In this document: positions 7,933 to 14,843 of the stretch, piece after piece
Numbering within the stretch: position 1 is the stretch's first letter
Layout: each line of letters starts with the position of its first letter
Source of the DNA: an uncultured Burkholderiales bacterium
Lineage (GTDB): Bacteria > Pseudomonadota > Gammaproteobacteria > Burkholderiales > Burkholderiaceae
Reading direction: 5' to 3'
Assembly: GCA_946480465.1 (NCBI GenBank)
Contig: CAMLJY010000087.1
Span: 1-20,794, forward strand
DNA: 20,794 nucleotides
Notes under the pieces: model-generated
Told to the model about the DNA's origin: nothing
The model's input: only the letters and a program-made list of their open reading frames with translations
The model's database searches: none
Program-made: the position numbers and the translations under genes

Positions 7933-8910
7933 TCAGTCCAGCGTCAGCTTCTGCGCCGCCACCGTGCGGCGGTAGGCCTCCAGCTCGGCTGCGATCTGCC
8001 GCGCGAACTGCTCGGGGGTGTTGCCGATGATCATCGAACCGGTGGCTTCGATGCGGGCGCGCAGGCCGGCGTCCTCGAGGCCCCGGCGTGCGGCCTCGTG
8101 CAGGCGCTGCACCACCTCGCGCGGCAGTCCCTTGGGGCCGTGCAGGCCGTAGTAGGCCATCCGGTTGGCCGGCTCCAGGCCCACTTCCTTGAAGGTCGGC
8201 ACGGCCGGCAGCTGCGGCAGGCGCGCCGGTGCCGAGACGACGATCGGCACCAGCCGCCCGTCCTTGATGAAGGGCAGCGCCGAGGGCAGGTTGTCGAACA
8301 CGATGGGCACGGTGCCCGCCACCGCGTCGTTCAGCGCGGGGCCGCTTCCTTTGTAGGGTATGTGGGTGATGTACAGGTTGGCCAGGCTCTTGAACAACTC
8401 CATCTGCAGGTGGCCGATGGAACCGGTGCCGGCGGTGCCGTAGCTGTGCCGGCCGGGGCGGGCTTTCACCGCGGCGATGAAGCCGGCGTAGTCGCGCGCC
8501 GGGAAGGACGGGTGCACGGCGATGACGTTGGGCGTCGCGGCCAGGTTGATGATGGGCGTGAAGTCCTTCAGCGGGTCGTACGGAATCCTGGGGTTGATGG
8601 CCGGGTTGGTGGCGGTGGTGGAGACGGTGGCCATGCCGATGGTGTAGCCGTCGGGCGCGGCCTTGGCGATCTCGCCCGCGCCCAGCACGCCGCCGGCGCC
8701 GCCGCGGTTCTCAACCACCACCGGCTGGCCCAGTTCCTTGTGCAGCCGCTCGGCGATCACGCGGGCCACGATGTCGGTGGTGCCGCCGGCCGCGAAGGGC
8801 ACGACCAACCGCACCGGCCGCGCCGGGTAGGCCTGGGCATGCAGCAGCGGCGCGGTGCCGGCGAGCGGCGTGGCGGCCAGGAGTTTCAGGAAGGTGGAGC
8901 GCTTCATCAT
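7933..8910 (-). CDS. Bug/TctC-family periplasmic binding protein, copy 2
   Basis: A 325-residue Bug/TctC receptor. The signal peptide (about 1-26) is MMKRSTFLKLLAATPLAG followed by a LHAQA cleavage region. Diagnostic stretches are VRLVVPFAAGGTTDIVAR, VVENRGGAGGVLGAGEIAKAAPDGYTI, YGTAGTGSIGHLQMELFK, THIPYKGSGPALNDAVAG and FDNLPSALPFIKDGRL. Its ATG overlaps the stop of the upstream oxidase as ATGA; a second ATG follows directly. The 25 bases before the start are C/A-rich with no Shine-Dalgarno, so translation probably depends on ribosomes finishing the oxidase. The oxidase-Bug pair is divergent from a LysR gene. The ligand is unknown, but coupling suggests the oxidase substrate or its precursor. 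No permease is present. Confidence 0.93.
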   Translation of the reverse strand: MMKRSTFLKLLAATPLAGTAPLLHAQAYPARPVRLVVPFAAGGTTDIVARVIAERLHKELGQPVVVENRGGAGGVLGAGEIAKAAPDGYTIGMATVSTTATNPAINPRIPYDPLKDFTPIINLAATPNVIAVHPSFPARDYAGFIAAVKARPGRHSYGTAGTGSIGHLQMELFKSLANLYITHIPYKGSGPALNDAVAGTVPIVFDNLPSALPFIKDGRLVPIVVSAPARLPQLPAVPTFKEVGLEPANRMAYYGLHGPKGLPREVVQRLHEAARRGLEDAGLRARIEATGSMIIGNTPEQFARQIAAELEAYRRTVAAQKLTLD

Positions 8911-10298
8911 GGGGTGGTGGGGCTGGTGGTGGTGCGGGTGGTGGAAGGGGTGGTGAAAGCCGGCGGGCGCGGTGCGAGGAAGGACGGGCCCAGTTCGGTC
9001 AGGCGGCAGATGCCCAGCATGGCCATGTCGCGGTCGATCTCGTCGCGCAGCAGGCCGATGGCGTGCGTGACGCCGGCCTCGCCGCCGATCGCGGCCGCAT
9101 GGTTGAAGGGCCGGCCGACGAAGACGAAGGCCGCGCCCAGCGCCAGCGCCTTCAGCACGTCGGTGCCGCGGCGCACGCCGCCATCCAGCATCACCGGCAG
9201 GCCACGGGTGATGTCGATGATTTCCGGCAGCACCTGCAGCGGCGCCACCGCGCCGTCCAGCTGGCGGCCGCCGTGGTTGGAGACGATGAGCCCGTCGGCA
9301 CCGTGCTCGCGGGCCAGCGCCGCGTCCTGCGCGTCCAGGATGCCCTTGACGATGAGGGGCCCGCGCCAGCGGCGGCGGATGTGCGCCAGGTGGCGCCAGC
9401 TCAGGTGGTCGCGTGCGCTGAAGTCGCGCAGCACGCGGGACGACAGAATGGGCGCGCCGCGCTCGGCGAAGGAGTTCTCGAAGTGCGGCATGCCGTGGCG
9501 CAGCAGCGTGCGCGCCAGCGTGCCCAGCAGCCAGCGCGGGCGCGTCAGCCCGTCCCAGGCCAGCCGGGCCGACGGCCGCAGCGGCGTCGAGAAGCCGCTG
9601 CGCACGTTGTTCTCGCGGTTGCCGGAGACGGGGATGTCGACCGTTATCACGAGTTCGCGGAAGCCGGCGCGCTCGACGCGGTCCAGCAGGGCGTCGATGC
9701 GCGCGGTGTCACCCGGCAGGTAGGCCTGGAACCAGGTGCCGGGGGCCGCGGTGATCACCTCTTCCAGGCGGATCAGCGAGGAGCCGCTCAGGATCATCGG
9801 GATGCCGGCGGCCCGCGCGGCGCGGGCCTGCACGACGTCGCCCCGGTAGGCGGTGAGCGCGGACAGGCCCATCGGCGCGATGCCGAAGGGCGCGGACCAG
9901 GTGCGGCCGAACAGCGTGGCCTGTTGCGAGCGGGCCGAGACGTCCACCAGCACGCGTGGGCGCAGCGCGTGGGCGCCGAAGCTGCGACGGTTGTCGGCCA
10001 GCGACTGGTTGTCTTCCACCGCGCCCTCCACGTAGCCCCACAGCGGGCGCGGCAGGTGGCGGCGCGCGGCGGCCGCGAAGTCGTCCAGCGACAGCATGGG
10101 CCGCAACCGGCGTGGCAGCGTGCGGGGCCGGGGCTGCAGGTACGAGGACGGTGGCGCCGACGGCGGCATGGCGACGCCAGTGGCGGCTGGGGTGGTTTCG
10201 GGGCAAGCCCCGGCCTTGGGCGACGTGGGCGACGTGGGCGTCGGGGCGCCGGCCGGCGTGGCGGCGCGGGCGTCGGCGTGGGGTGAAGCGGTGTGCAT
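8907..10298 (-). CDS. FMN-dependent 2-hydroxyacid oxidase/dehydrogenase (LldD family), copy 2
   Basis: A 463-residue FMN-dependent alpha-hydroxyacid dehydrogenase. The core starts near residue 68 (MLSLDDFAAAARRHLPRPLWGY) and carries FQAYLPGD, VITVDIPVSGN, LIVKGI, SNHGGRQLDG (catalytic His and Arg) and the intact FMN-phosphate loop LDGGVRRGTDVLKALALGA. Unlike its paralogue at 4503-5759, it has a long Pro/Ala/Thr-rich N-terminal stretch (about 65 residues) and a Thr/Pro-rich tail of about 20 residues. The start is uncertain: ATGs at 10322, 10298, 10169 and 10097 are in frame. I chose 10298 because GGCGG lies close upstream; if 10097 is the true start, the extension is not translated. It forms an operon with the downstream Bug gene through an ATGA overlap. 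A divergent LysR gene presumably regulates both. Lactate, glycolate, mandelate or a related 2-hydroxy acid could be the substrate. Confidence 0.9.
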   Translation of the reverse strand: MHTASPHADARAATPAGAPTPTSPTSPKAGACPETTPAATGVAMPPSAPPSSYLQPRPRTLPRRLRPMLSLDDFAAAARRHLPRPLWGYVEGAVEDNQSLADNRRSFGAHALRPRVLVDVSARSQQATLFGRTWSAPFGIAPMGLSALTAYRGDVVQARAARAAGIPMILSGSSLIRLEEVITAAPGTWFQAYLPGDTARIDALLDRVERAGFRELVITVDIPVSGNRENNVRSGFSTPLRPSARLAWDGLTRPRWLLGTLARTLLRHGMPHFENSFAERGAPILSSRVLRDFSARDHLSWRHLAHIRRRWRGPLIVKGILDAQDAALAREHGADGLIVSNHGGRQLDGAVAPLQVLPEIIDITRGLPVMLDGGVRRGTDVLKALALGAAFVFVGRPFNHAAAIGGEAGVTHAIGLLRDEIDRDMAMLGICRLTELGPSFLAPRPPAFTTPSTTRTTTSPTTP

Positions 10299-10322
10299 GG
10301 CCGCCAATCTAAGGACCGGCAT

Positions 10323-10365
10323 GCTTTCAAGAAAGCGAATTTATCGATTGCGGCTTGTTCGCTTT
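10323..10365. promoter_or_regulatory. Inverted repeats in the oxidase/LysR divergent promoter
   Basis: Two overlapping inverted repeats lie in the gap between the divergent oxidase and LysR genes. GCTTTC (10323-10328) and GAAAGC (10331-10336) flank AA. AAAGCGAA (10332-10339) is the exact reverse complement of TTCGCTTT (10358-10365), 18 bases away. Three similar half-sites in an A/T-richer patch fit the usual layout of LysR recognition and activation sites. Confidence 0.5.
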
Positions 10366-10384
10366 TGGCGTCGAATCGCGCGCC

Positions 10385-11287
10385 ATGACCTTGAAGCAGC
10401 TCGAGGCCTTCTACTGGGCCGCCACCTGTGCCAGCTTTGCGGTGGCGGCCCAGCGCTTGCACCTGTCGCTGTCCTCGCTGTCCAAGCGCGTCGCCGAGCT
10501 GGAAAGTTCGCTCGGCCAGGCGCTGTTCGACCGCAGCGGGCATCGCGCCGCCCTCACCGATGCCGGCAGCCACCTGCTGCCGCTGGCGCGGCAGCTGCTG
10601 CAGGCGGCCGAAAGCGTGCGGCTGTCGGTGGCGCAGCGCACCGGCTTGCACGGCGTGTGCCCCTTCGGTGTGGGGGAACTGACGGCGCTGACCTGGCTGC
10701 CGCGGCTGGTGACGCGCATGCAGCAGCAGCACCCGGGGCTCACGCCCGAGCCCTACGTGAACATCGGCGAGGTGCTGGAGCGGCGCCTGGAGGCAGGCGA
10801 GCTGGACTTCGCCATCGTCGCCGGCCGCTCGTCGCGCAGCGCGATCGCTTCCGTTCCGGTGGCCGAGGCGCTGTTCGCCTGGTGCGCCGCGCCGGCACTG
10901 GTGGGCCGTGCACGCAGCCTGTCGCCGGCGCTGCTGGCCGACCATCCGCTCGTCACGCTGCCTGCCGGCGCGGGCACCACGCGCATCCTGGACGACTGGC
11001 TGGCCGCGCAGGCCGGCATGCCGGCGCCGCGACGGCTGACCTGCAACCACGTGGGCGCCGTCGCCGGCATGCTGGTGGAAGGCGCGGGCATCGGCTTGCT
11101 GCCGCAGGGCTTGGCGCGGGCCCTGCAGCGGCGCGGCGTGCTGCGCGTGCTGAAGGCCACGCCAGCGCTGGCCCCCCTGCCCTACGCCTTCCAGTGGCGG
11201 CGCGACGATGCGCGGCCGGTGGTGGCCGCGATGCGCGCGCTGGCGCAGGCGTCGGCCGATTTCTCGGTGGCGGGCGCGTTGTTCTGA
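10385..11287 (+). CDS. LysR-family regulator divergent from oxidase/Bug operon
   Basis: A 300-residue LysR-type regulator. The N-terminal helix-turn-helix spans about residues 2-60 (TLKQLEAFYWAATCASFAVAAQRLHLSLSSLSKRVAELE, then LFDRSGHRAALTDAG). The co-inducer domain follows (about 90-290), with GELDFAIVAGR and GMLVEGAGIGLLPQGLA as typical strands. The ATG at 10385 was chosen over a TTG at 10355 because the protein then starts in the conserved position. It is transcribed away from the oxidase-Bug operon, and inverted repeats sit between them. By the usual LysR arrangement it should regulate that operon and itself, probably responding to a hydroxy acid. It is not recognisable as a named regulator. 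Confidence 0.93.
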   Translation: MTLKQLEAFYWAATCASFAVAAQRLHLSLSSLSKRVAELESSLGQALFDRSGHRAALTDAGSHLLPLARQLLQAAESVRLSVAQRTGLHGVCPFGVGELTALTWLPRLVTRMQQQHPGLTPEPYVNIGEVLERRLEAGELDFAIVAGRSSRSAIASVPVAEALFAWCAAPALVGRARSLSPALLADHPLVTLPAGAGTTRILDDWLAAQAGMPAPRRLTCNHVGAVAGMLVEGAGIGLLPQGLARALQRRGVLRVLKATPALAPLPYAFQWRRDDARPVVAAMRALAQASADFSVAGALF

Positions 11288-11313
11288 CGCGCAGGCCATG
11301 CCGGACGACCGGC

Positions 11314-11399
11314 CGCCGCGTCTTGATGGTGGCGCGTTGCTCGGCGCTCAAGGCGTGGCGGGCAGTGTCGCCGGCAGCATCGGCGGCCGCGTCTTTATG
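11314..11399 (+). repeat. 15-base imperfect direct repeat pair
   Basis: GCCGCGTCTTGATGG (11314-11328) and GCCGCGTCTTTATGG (11385-11399) agree at 14 of 15 bases and lie 71 bases apart, in the convergent gap between the LysR and Liv-type genes. No function is evident. Only the two 15-base copies are similar; the DNA between them is not repeated. Confidence 0.4.
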
Positions 11400-11412
11400 G
11401 CGCTACCGCACC

Positions 11413-11461
11413 ATTCGCAATTCGCAATTCGCAATTCGCAATTCGCAATTCGCAATTCGCA
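11413..11461. repeat. Heptanucleotide tandem repeat, seven perfect copies
   Basis: ATTCGCA repeats seven times without a mismatch. A degraded eighth unit (GTTCGCT) runs into the TAG stop of the Liv-type gene at 11467-11469. Read on that gene's strand, the unit is TGCGAAT and the array begins right after the stop. A 7-bp unit is not a multiple of three, so changes in copy number would shift any frame read through it. It is A/T-richer than its surroundings and is not a CRISPR, since the copies have no spacers. Confidence 0.95.
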
Positions 11462-11466
11462 GTTCG

Positions 11467-12687
11467 CTACTGCTTGCGCCGCACCATGCCGGCGCGCTTG
11501 GCGTCTTCCGGGTAGTGGTAGTCGACCTGGCCGTGGCGCCACACACCCAGCCAGAGCATGTTCAGCGCGATGGCGTCGTGGTCTCGGCTGGAGAACGGCC
11601 GGTCGTAGGTGGTCACCACGCCCTGGAACGGCTTCTCCAGGTTCTCCAGCGCGGCTTTCAGGGCCGGGCCTGTCACGTCGCCGCGGGTCTGGAACAGGGC
11701 CCAAAGCATCAGGTGCACCGCGTCGTAGGCCTGGGCGGCGGCCATCAGCGAGCCGATGGGCCGGTCTTTCGAGTGCTTGAAGTAGCGCGCCAGGAAGGAT
11801 GCGCGGCGCTCGTTGTAGGTGTCCTGCACGATGGTCTGGACCATCATCGTGCCTTCCAGCGCCTGCGGCCCGGCCTTCTCGAGCACGCTGCGGAAGGACA
11901 GCGGCCAGGGCGCGAAGAACGGCACCGTCCATCCGGCGTCCTGACGCGACTTGACCGCCACCGCCTGCTCCGGCCCCACGGTGTAGCAGACGATGGCTTC
12001 GGCCCCGGCCGCCTTGGCGGCGCGCATCTGCTCGGCCAGGCTCGCCACCCCCAGCGGGAACCGTGCCACGTGCACCGGCTTCAGGTTGCGCTTGGCCAGC
12101 TCCGCGGTCAGGTCGGCCACGCCGCCTTCGCCGTAGCCGGTCTGGTCCGCGAAGATCGCCACGCGGCTCAGCTTGCGGCGGTCGACGATGTCGGCGATCA
12201 GGAACTGCGCGTTCAGCAGGTCGCGCGGGGCGTTGCGGAAGATGTAGCTGTCGGCCGGCGGGTACTTGCTCGTCACCGCGGTGCCCTGCGAGCACGGCAC
12301 CATCAGCAGGTGGCCGTTCTGCTGGAAGACCGGCAAGGCCTTCATCGCCACGCCGGTGTTGCAGAAGCCGATGGTGAAGTTGACCTTCTCCTTCAGCACC
12401 AGGTCCTCGGCCACCTTCAGCCCTTGGTCGGGCTCGGCCTTGTCGTCGCGCAGCACCAGCTCGATCTTTCGGCCCAGGTAGCCGCCGACGCCATTGATCT
12501 CGGCCACGGCCAGTTCGGCGCCGAAGCGCGCACTGTTGCCGAAGTCGCTGGAGCCGCCGGAAAGCGGCGCGATGAAGCCGACGCGCACCGGTTGCGCGAG
12601 CGCGGTGGCGGCCAGCAACAGCCAACCCCCTGCCAGCAGGGTGACGGCGCGTGCGCGCGAAGTGATCGACGGGGATACGGGCCGCAT
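11467..12687 (-). CDS. Branched-chain amino-acid-type ABC substrate-binding protein (orphan)
   Basis: A 406-residue periplasmic binding protein of the Liv/Peripla_BP_6 type. A Sec signal peptide covers about residues 1-32 (TLLAGGWLLLAATALAQ). The mature start VRVGFIAPLSGGSSDFGNSARFGAELAVAEIN is diagnostic. DDKAEPDQGLKVAEDLV and TIGFCNTGVAMKALPVFQQN follow, and FADQTGYGEGG lies mid-protein. Members bind branched-chain amino acids, amides, urea or aromatic acids; the ligand cannot be named here. The ATG at 12687 has AGGAGA 4-5 bases upstream. No LivH/M/G/F partners are in the window, so it must use a transporter encoded elsewhere or act as a sensor. A heptamer repeat array begins directly after its stop codon. 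Confidence 0.92.
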   Translation of the reverse strand: MRPVSPSITSRARAVTLLAGGWLLLAATALAQPVRVGFIAPLSGGSSDFGNSARFGAELAVAEINGVGGYLGRKIELVLRDDKAEPDQGLKVAEDLVLKEKVNFTIGFCNTGVAMKALPVFQQNGHLLMVPCSQGTAVTSKYPPADSYIFRNAPRDLLNAQFLIADIVDRRKLSRVAIFADQTGYGEGGVADLTAELAKRNLKPVHVARFPLGVASLAEQMRAAKAAGAEAIVCYTVGPEQAVAVKSRQDAGWTVPFFAPWPLSFRSVLEKAGPQALEGTMMVQTIVQDTYNERRASFLARYFKHSKDRPIGSLMAAAQAYDAVHLMLWALFQTRGDVTGPALKAALENLEKPFQGVVTTYDRPFSSRDHDAIALNMLWLGVWRHGQVDYHYPEDAKRAGMVRRKQ

Positions 12688-13055
12688 GTGTCTCCTGGGG
12701 TCGGTCTTCTTGGAACGCGCAGTGTGCCCGCAGCCGGGCGGCTGATGGCAGCCGATGCCGGGCGCTGTGCGGTTTGGCGTGGCGTTTCACCGGAGTGCGC
12801 GGTGATTCGGGGCGCGGCACCGCGCCTGGGCGGCGCGTTCGCGGCCTGCGAGCCTTGGGGAATCAGGCCACGGGAACCGGGGGGGCAGGCGCCCGCACGG
12901 AAGTCTGCAGGCGATCGGCGGCTGGAGACCAGCGGCAGCTTCGAGCCCGGCGCCGGCACCCAGGGGGTGGCCGGTGGGAACGGTCGCCGGCACGCCGCCG
13001 GCGACCGGGCGCTTCGTGCTGACGCGACGCGCGTTGCTATCGCGACAAGTGAGCG
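12688..13055. other. 368-base non-coding gap upstream of the Liv-type gene
   Basis: This is the longest stretch without a gene. Frames on both strands give only low-complexity Arg/Gly/Ala-rich translations with no start signals. It holds the promoter region of the Liv-type binding protein and the 3' side of the DUF1428 gene. A compact GC stem lies at 12811-12826 (GGCGCGG against CCGCGCC), and a strong hairpin at 12981-13007 is listed separately. No tRNA or riboswitch-like structure was recognised. Confidence 0.55.
12981..13007 (-). terminator. Strong hairpin downstream of the DUF1428 gene
   Basis: CGGTCGCCGGC (12981-12991) pairs perfectly with GCCGGCGACCG (12997-13007) around a 5-base loop: an 11-bp, almost all-GC stem, 48 bases after the DUF1428 stop. 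On the minus strand only TT follows the stem, so termination would be weak without Rho. It may instead protect the 3' end of the mRNA. Confidence 0.45.
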
Positions 13056-13409
13056 TCAGACGTCCAGCAGCATGCTGAAGCCCCCGTAGATCATGCGCTT
13101 GCCGTCGAAGGGCATCGGTGCCCGCTCGGGCGACAGGCGCGGATCGGCCATGGCCCGGTCCATGCCCTTGTCGCGGGTGGCCTTGTCGGGCCACTCGATC
13201 CACGAGAAGACCACGGTCTCGTTGGGCTCGCGCTTGACCGCCATCGGGAAGGACGTCAGCTTGCCCTCGGGCACGTCATCGCCCCAGCACTCCACGACGC
13301 GCGTCGCGCCGTTTTCCTTGAACACTGCCGCGGCCGTGGCGGCATGGGTCTTGTAGACCTCGCGCTTGTCGGTCGGCACGGCGACGACGAATCCATCCAC
13401 GTAGCTCAT
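13056..13409 (-). CDS. DUF1428 family protein (YbaA-like)
   Basis: A 117-residue cytosolic protein matching the DUF1428/YbaA family over its full length. It starts MSYVDGFVVAVPTDKREVYK. The conserved ARVVECWGDDVP-type stretch (here TRVVECWGDDVPEGKLTSF), VVFSWIEWPDKATRD, DPR and the end MPFDGKRMIYGGF are all present. The fold is a dimeric alpha/beta barrel of the kind seen in small monooxygenase-like proteins; no catalytic role is established as far as I know. The ATG at 13409 was chosen over an upstream in-frame start at 13463, because AGGAG lies 7 bases before it and homology begins there. It appears monocistronic. Its neighbours give no hint of function. Confidence 0.93.
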   Translation of the reverse strand: MSYVDGFVVAVPTDKREVYKTHAATAAAVFKENGATRVVECWGDDVPEGKLTSFPMAVKREPNETVVFSWIEWPDKATRDKGMDRAMADPRLSPERAPMPFDGKRMIYGGFSMLLDV

Positions 13410-13536
13410 CTGCAACTCCTGTTGATCGGGTGGGAATAGCGGCACACGGGGTGCCTGACACACGACGATCGGCGGTCCGGCGGATCGACCGGCCCGCGGG
13501 GCGAACCGGTGACGGGGTGTTTCCCGCGGCCGGCCG

Positions 13537-13578
13537 CCGACCGCTGATCCCCGACCGCTGATCGCCGGCTGCTGATGG
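13537..13578. repeat. 14-bp tandem repeat, three copies
   Basis: CCGACCGCTGATCC (13537-13550), CCGACCGCTGATCG (13551-13564) and CCGGCTGCTGATGG (13565-13578) stand in tandem. The first two differ at one base, and the third has three changes from the second. The array lies between the 3' end of the mscS-like gene (13600) and the DUF1428 start. The unit length is twice the 7-bp unit found at 11413. Confidence 0.8.
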
Positions 13579-13599
13579 CGGGTCCCGATTGCCCGCTGC

Positions 13600-14736
13600 T
13601 CAGGGCGTGGGCGACGCCGCCGCCGGCACGTCGATGCCCGGCGCGGCGGGGTCGCGCGGGGCGGTGTCCTCGGCCAGCTTTTCCTTCGTGGCGCCGGGCG
13701 GCGAGTGCAGCTCGGTGCGCACCCGCGGCAGCGCGCCGGGGTATTCGCGGTGGATGAACTGCACCAGGCCTTCGCGCAGCGCGCAGCGCAGGTCGAAGGC
13801 GTCGCCGGAATTGCGGGCGCTGACCAGCACCCGCACCTGCATGCAGCGTTCGCTGGTCTCGGTGACTTGCACCACGCACACGCGCTTGTCCCACAGCGGC
13901 AGCGCCTCGCACTGGCGCTGCGCTTCCTGCCGGATGGCCTCGACCGGCAGCGAGTAGTCCACCCACAGCATCACCGTGCCCAGCATCGCCGCCTCGCGCC
14001 GCGTCCAGTTCTGGAACGGGTGTTCGATGAACCACTGCAGCGGGATGATCAGCCGCCGCTCGTCCCAGATGCGCAGCACGACGTAGGTGGCGCTGATCTC
14101 CTCGACGCGACCCCACTCGCCTTCGACGATCAGCACGTCGTCGATGCGGATCGGCTGCGCCAGCGCGATCTGCAGGCCGGCAAGCAGGTTGCTGAACACC
14201 GAGCGCGCGGCGATGCCGGCCACCAGCCCGATGACGCCGGCCGAGGCCAGGATGCTGGTGCCCAACTGCCGCGCGCGTGGGAAGGTCATCAGCATGAAGG
14301 CCAGGCCGGCCACCAGCACCGTGCTGGCGGCGATGCGGCCCAGCACCCGCGTCTGCGTCTGGATGCGGCGCGCGTGCAGGTTGTCCGCCGCGTCCGCGGG
14401 GTGCATGGCGATCACGCCGTCGGCGACACCGCGCACGGCGCTGGTCAGCATCCACGTGATGGCAACGATCAGCAGCACGCCGTTCAGGTGGCGCAGCGGC
14501 GCGATGCCCCGCACCGTGTCGGGCACCCCCTGCCAGACCAGCTGCAGCGCGAAGAGCGGCAGCAGCCACGGCAGCGGGCGCAGGCAGCGCTTCACGACCG
14601 CGCTGGTGATGGGCGAGAAAGCCGCCAGGCGGGTCAGCACCGGGCGCAGCACGCGGGCCGCGACGAGGGACAGCAGCACCGCCACCAGGGCAGCGGTGAG
14701 CGGGCGGATCCAGGGGTCGACCAGGTCGTGATCCAT
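13600..14736 (-). CDS. MscS-family mechanosensitive ion channel
   Basis: A 378-residue inner-membrane channel of the small-conductance mechanosensitive family. Hydrophobic segments lie at about residues 12-34, 54-68, 83-105 and 132-152, followed by the pore helix LGTSILASAGVIGLVAGIAA (about 158-177). The MscS beta domain follows (RIDDVLIVEGEWGRVEEISATYVVLRIWDERRLIIPLQWF), then a mixed C-terminal domain and a Pro/Ala-rich tail. Size and helix number suit the YbdG/YnaI-like branch more than the 286-residue MscS itself. Such channels release solutes on hypo-osmotic shock. The ATG at 14736 has no clear Shine-Dalgarno. It is divergent from cysB, with a 198-base gap; there is no evidence that CysB controls it. 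Confidence 0.92.
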   Translation of the reverse strand: MDHDLVDPWIRPLTAALVAVLLSLVAARVLRPVLTRLAAFSPITSAVVKRCLRPLPWLLPLFALQLVWQGVPDTVRGIAPLRHLNGVLLIVAITWMLTSAVRGVADGVIAMHPADAADNLHARRIQTQTRVLGRIAASTVLVAGLAFMLMTFPRARQLGTSILASAGVIGLVAGIAARSVFSNLLAGLQIALAQPIRIDDVLIVEGEWGRVEEISATYVVLRIWDERRLIIPLQWFIEHPFQNWTRREAAMLGTVMLWVDYSLPVEAIRQEAQRQCEALPLWDKRVCVVQVTETSERCMQVRVLVSARNSGDAFDLRCALREGLVQFIHREYPGALPRVRTELHSPPGATKEKLAEDTAPRDPAAPGIDVPAAASPTP

Positions 14737-14843
14737 CGGCAGGGCCGGCGCGCGGGGCGCTGGAAGGCAGGACGATCCGCGCCCTGGGCAAGCGCCGTGC
14801 CTTGCGCCGCGCTCGTTCAGCGCTTATGCGGAAACCGCCGAAG

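Noticed and set aside
7918..9723. A 601-codon plus-strand frame opposite the second Bug gene and oxidase
   Set aside because: It is the mirror of two well-supported genes on the minus strand and has no recognisable protein pattern.
11413..11461. CRISPR array
   Set aside because: Units are 7 bp and directly adjacent, with no spacers, and no cas gene is present.
11348..12820. A minus-strand frame ending in repeated NCELRIA peptides
   Set aside because: The peptide repeat is just the heptamer DNA repeat read in a shifted frame. The Liv-type protein in the other frame has full family motifs and a Shine-Dalgarno.
12774..13022. An 82-codon plus-strand frame in the 368-base gap
   Set aside because: No Shine-Dalgarno, low-complexity Arg/Gly translation and no recognisable family; typical of random frames at this GC content.
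10096..13089. A 997-codon open frame on the plus strand spanning several genes
   Set aside because: It runs antisense to the oxidase, in another frame through the LysR gene, and antisense to the Liv-type gene. The translation is low-complexity Arg/Ala/Gly/His-rich with no domain. It is an effect of high GC content.
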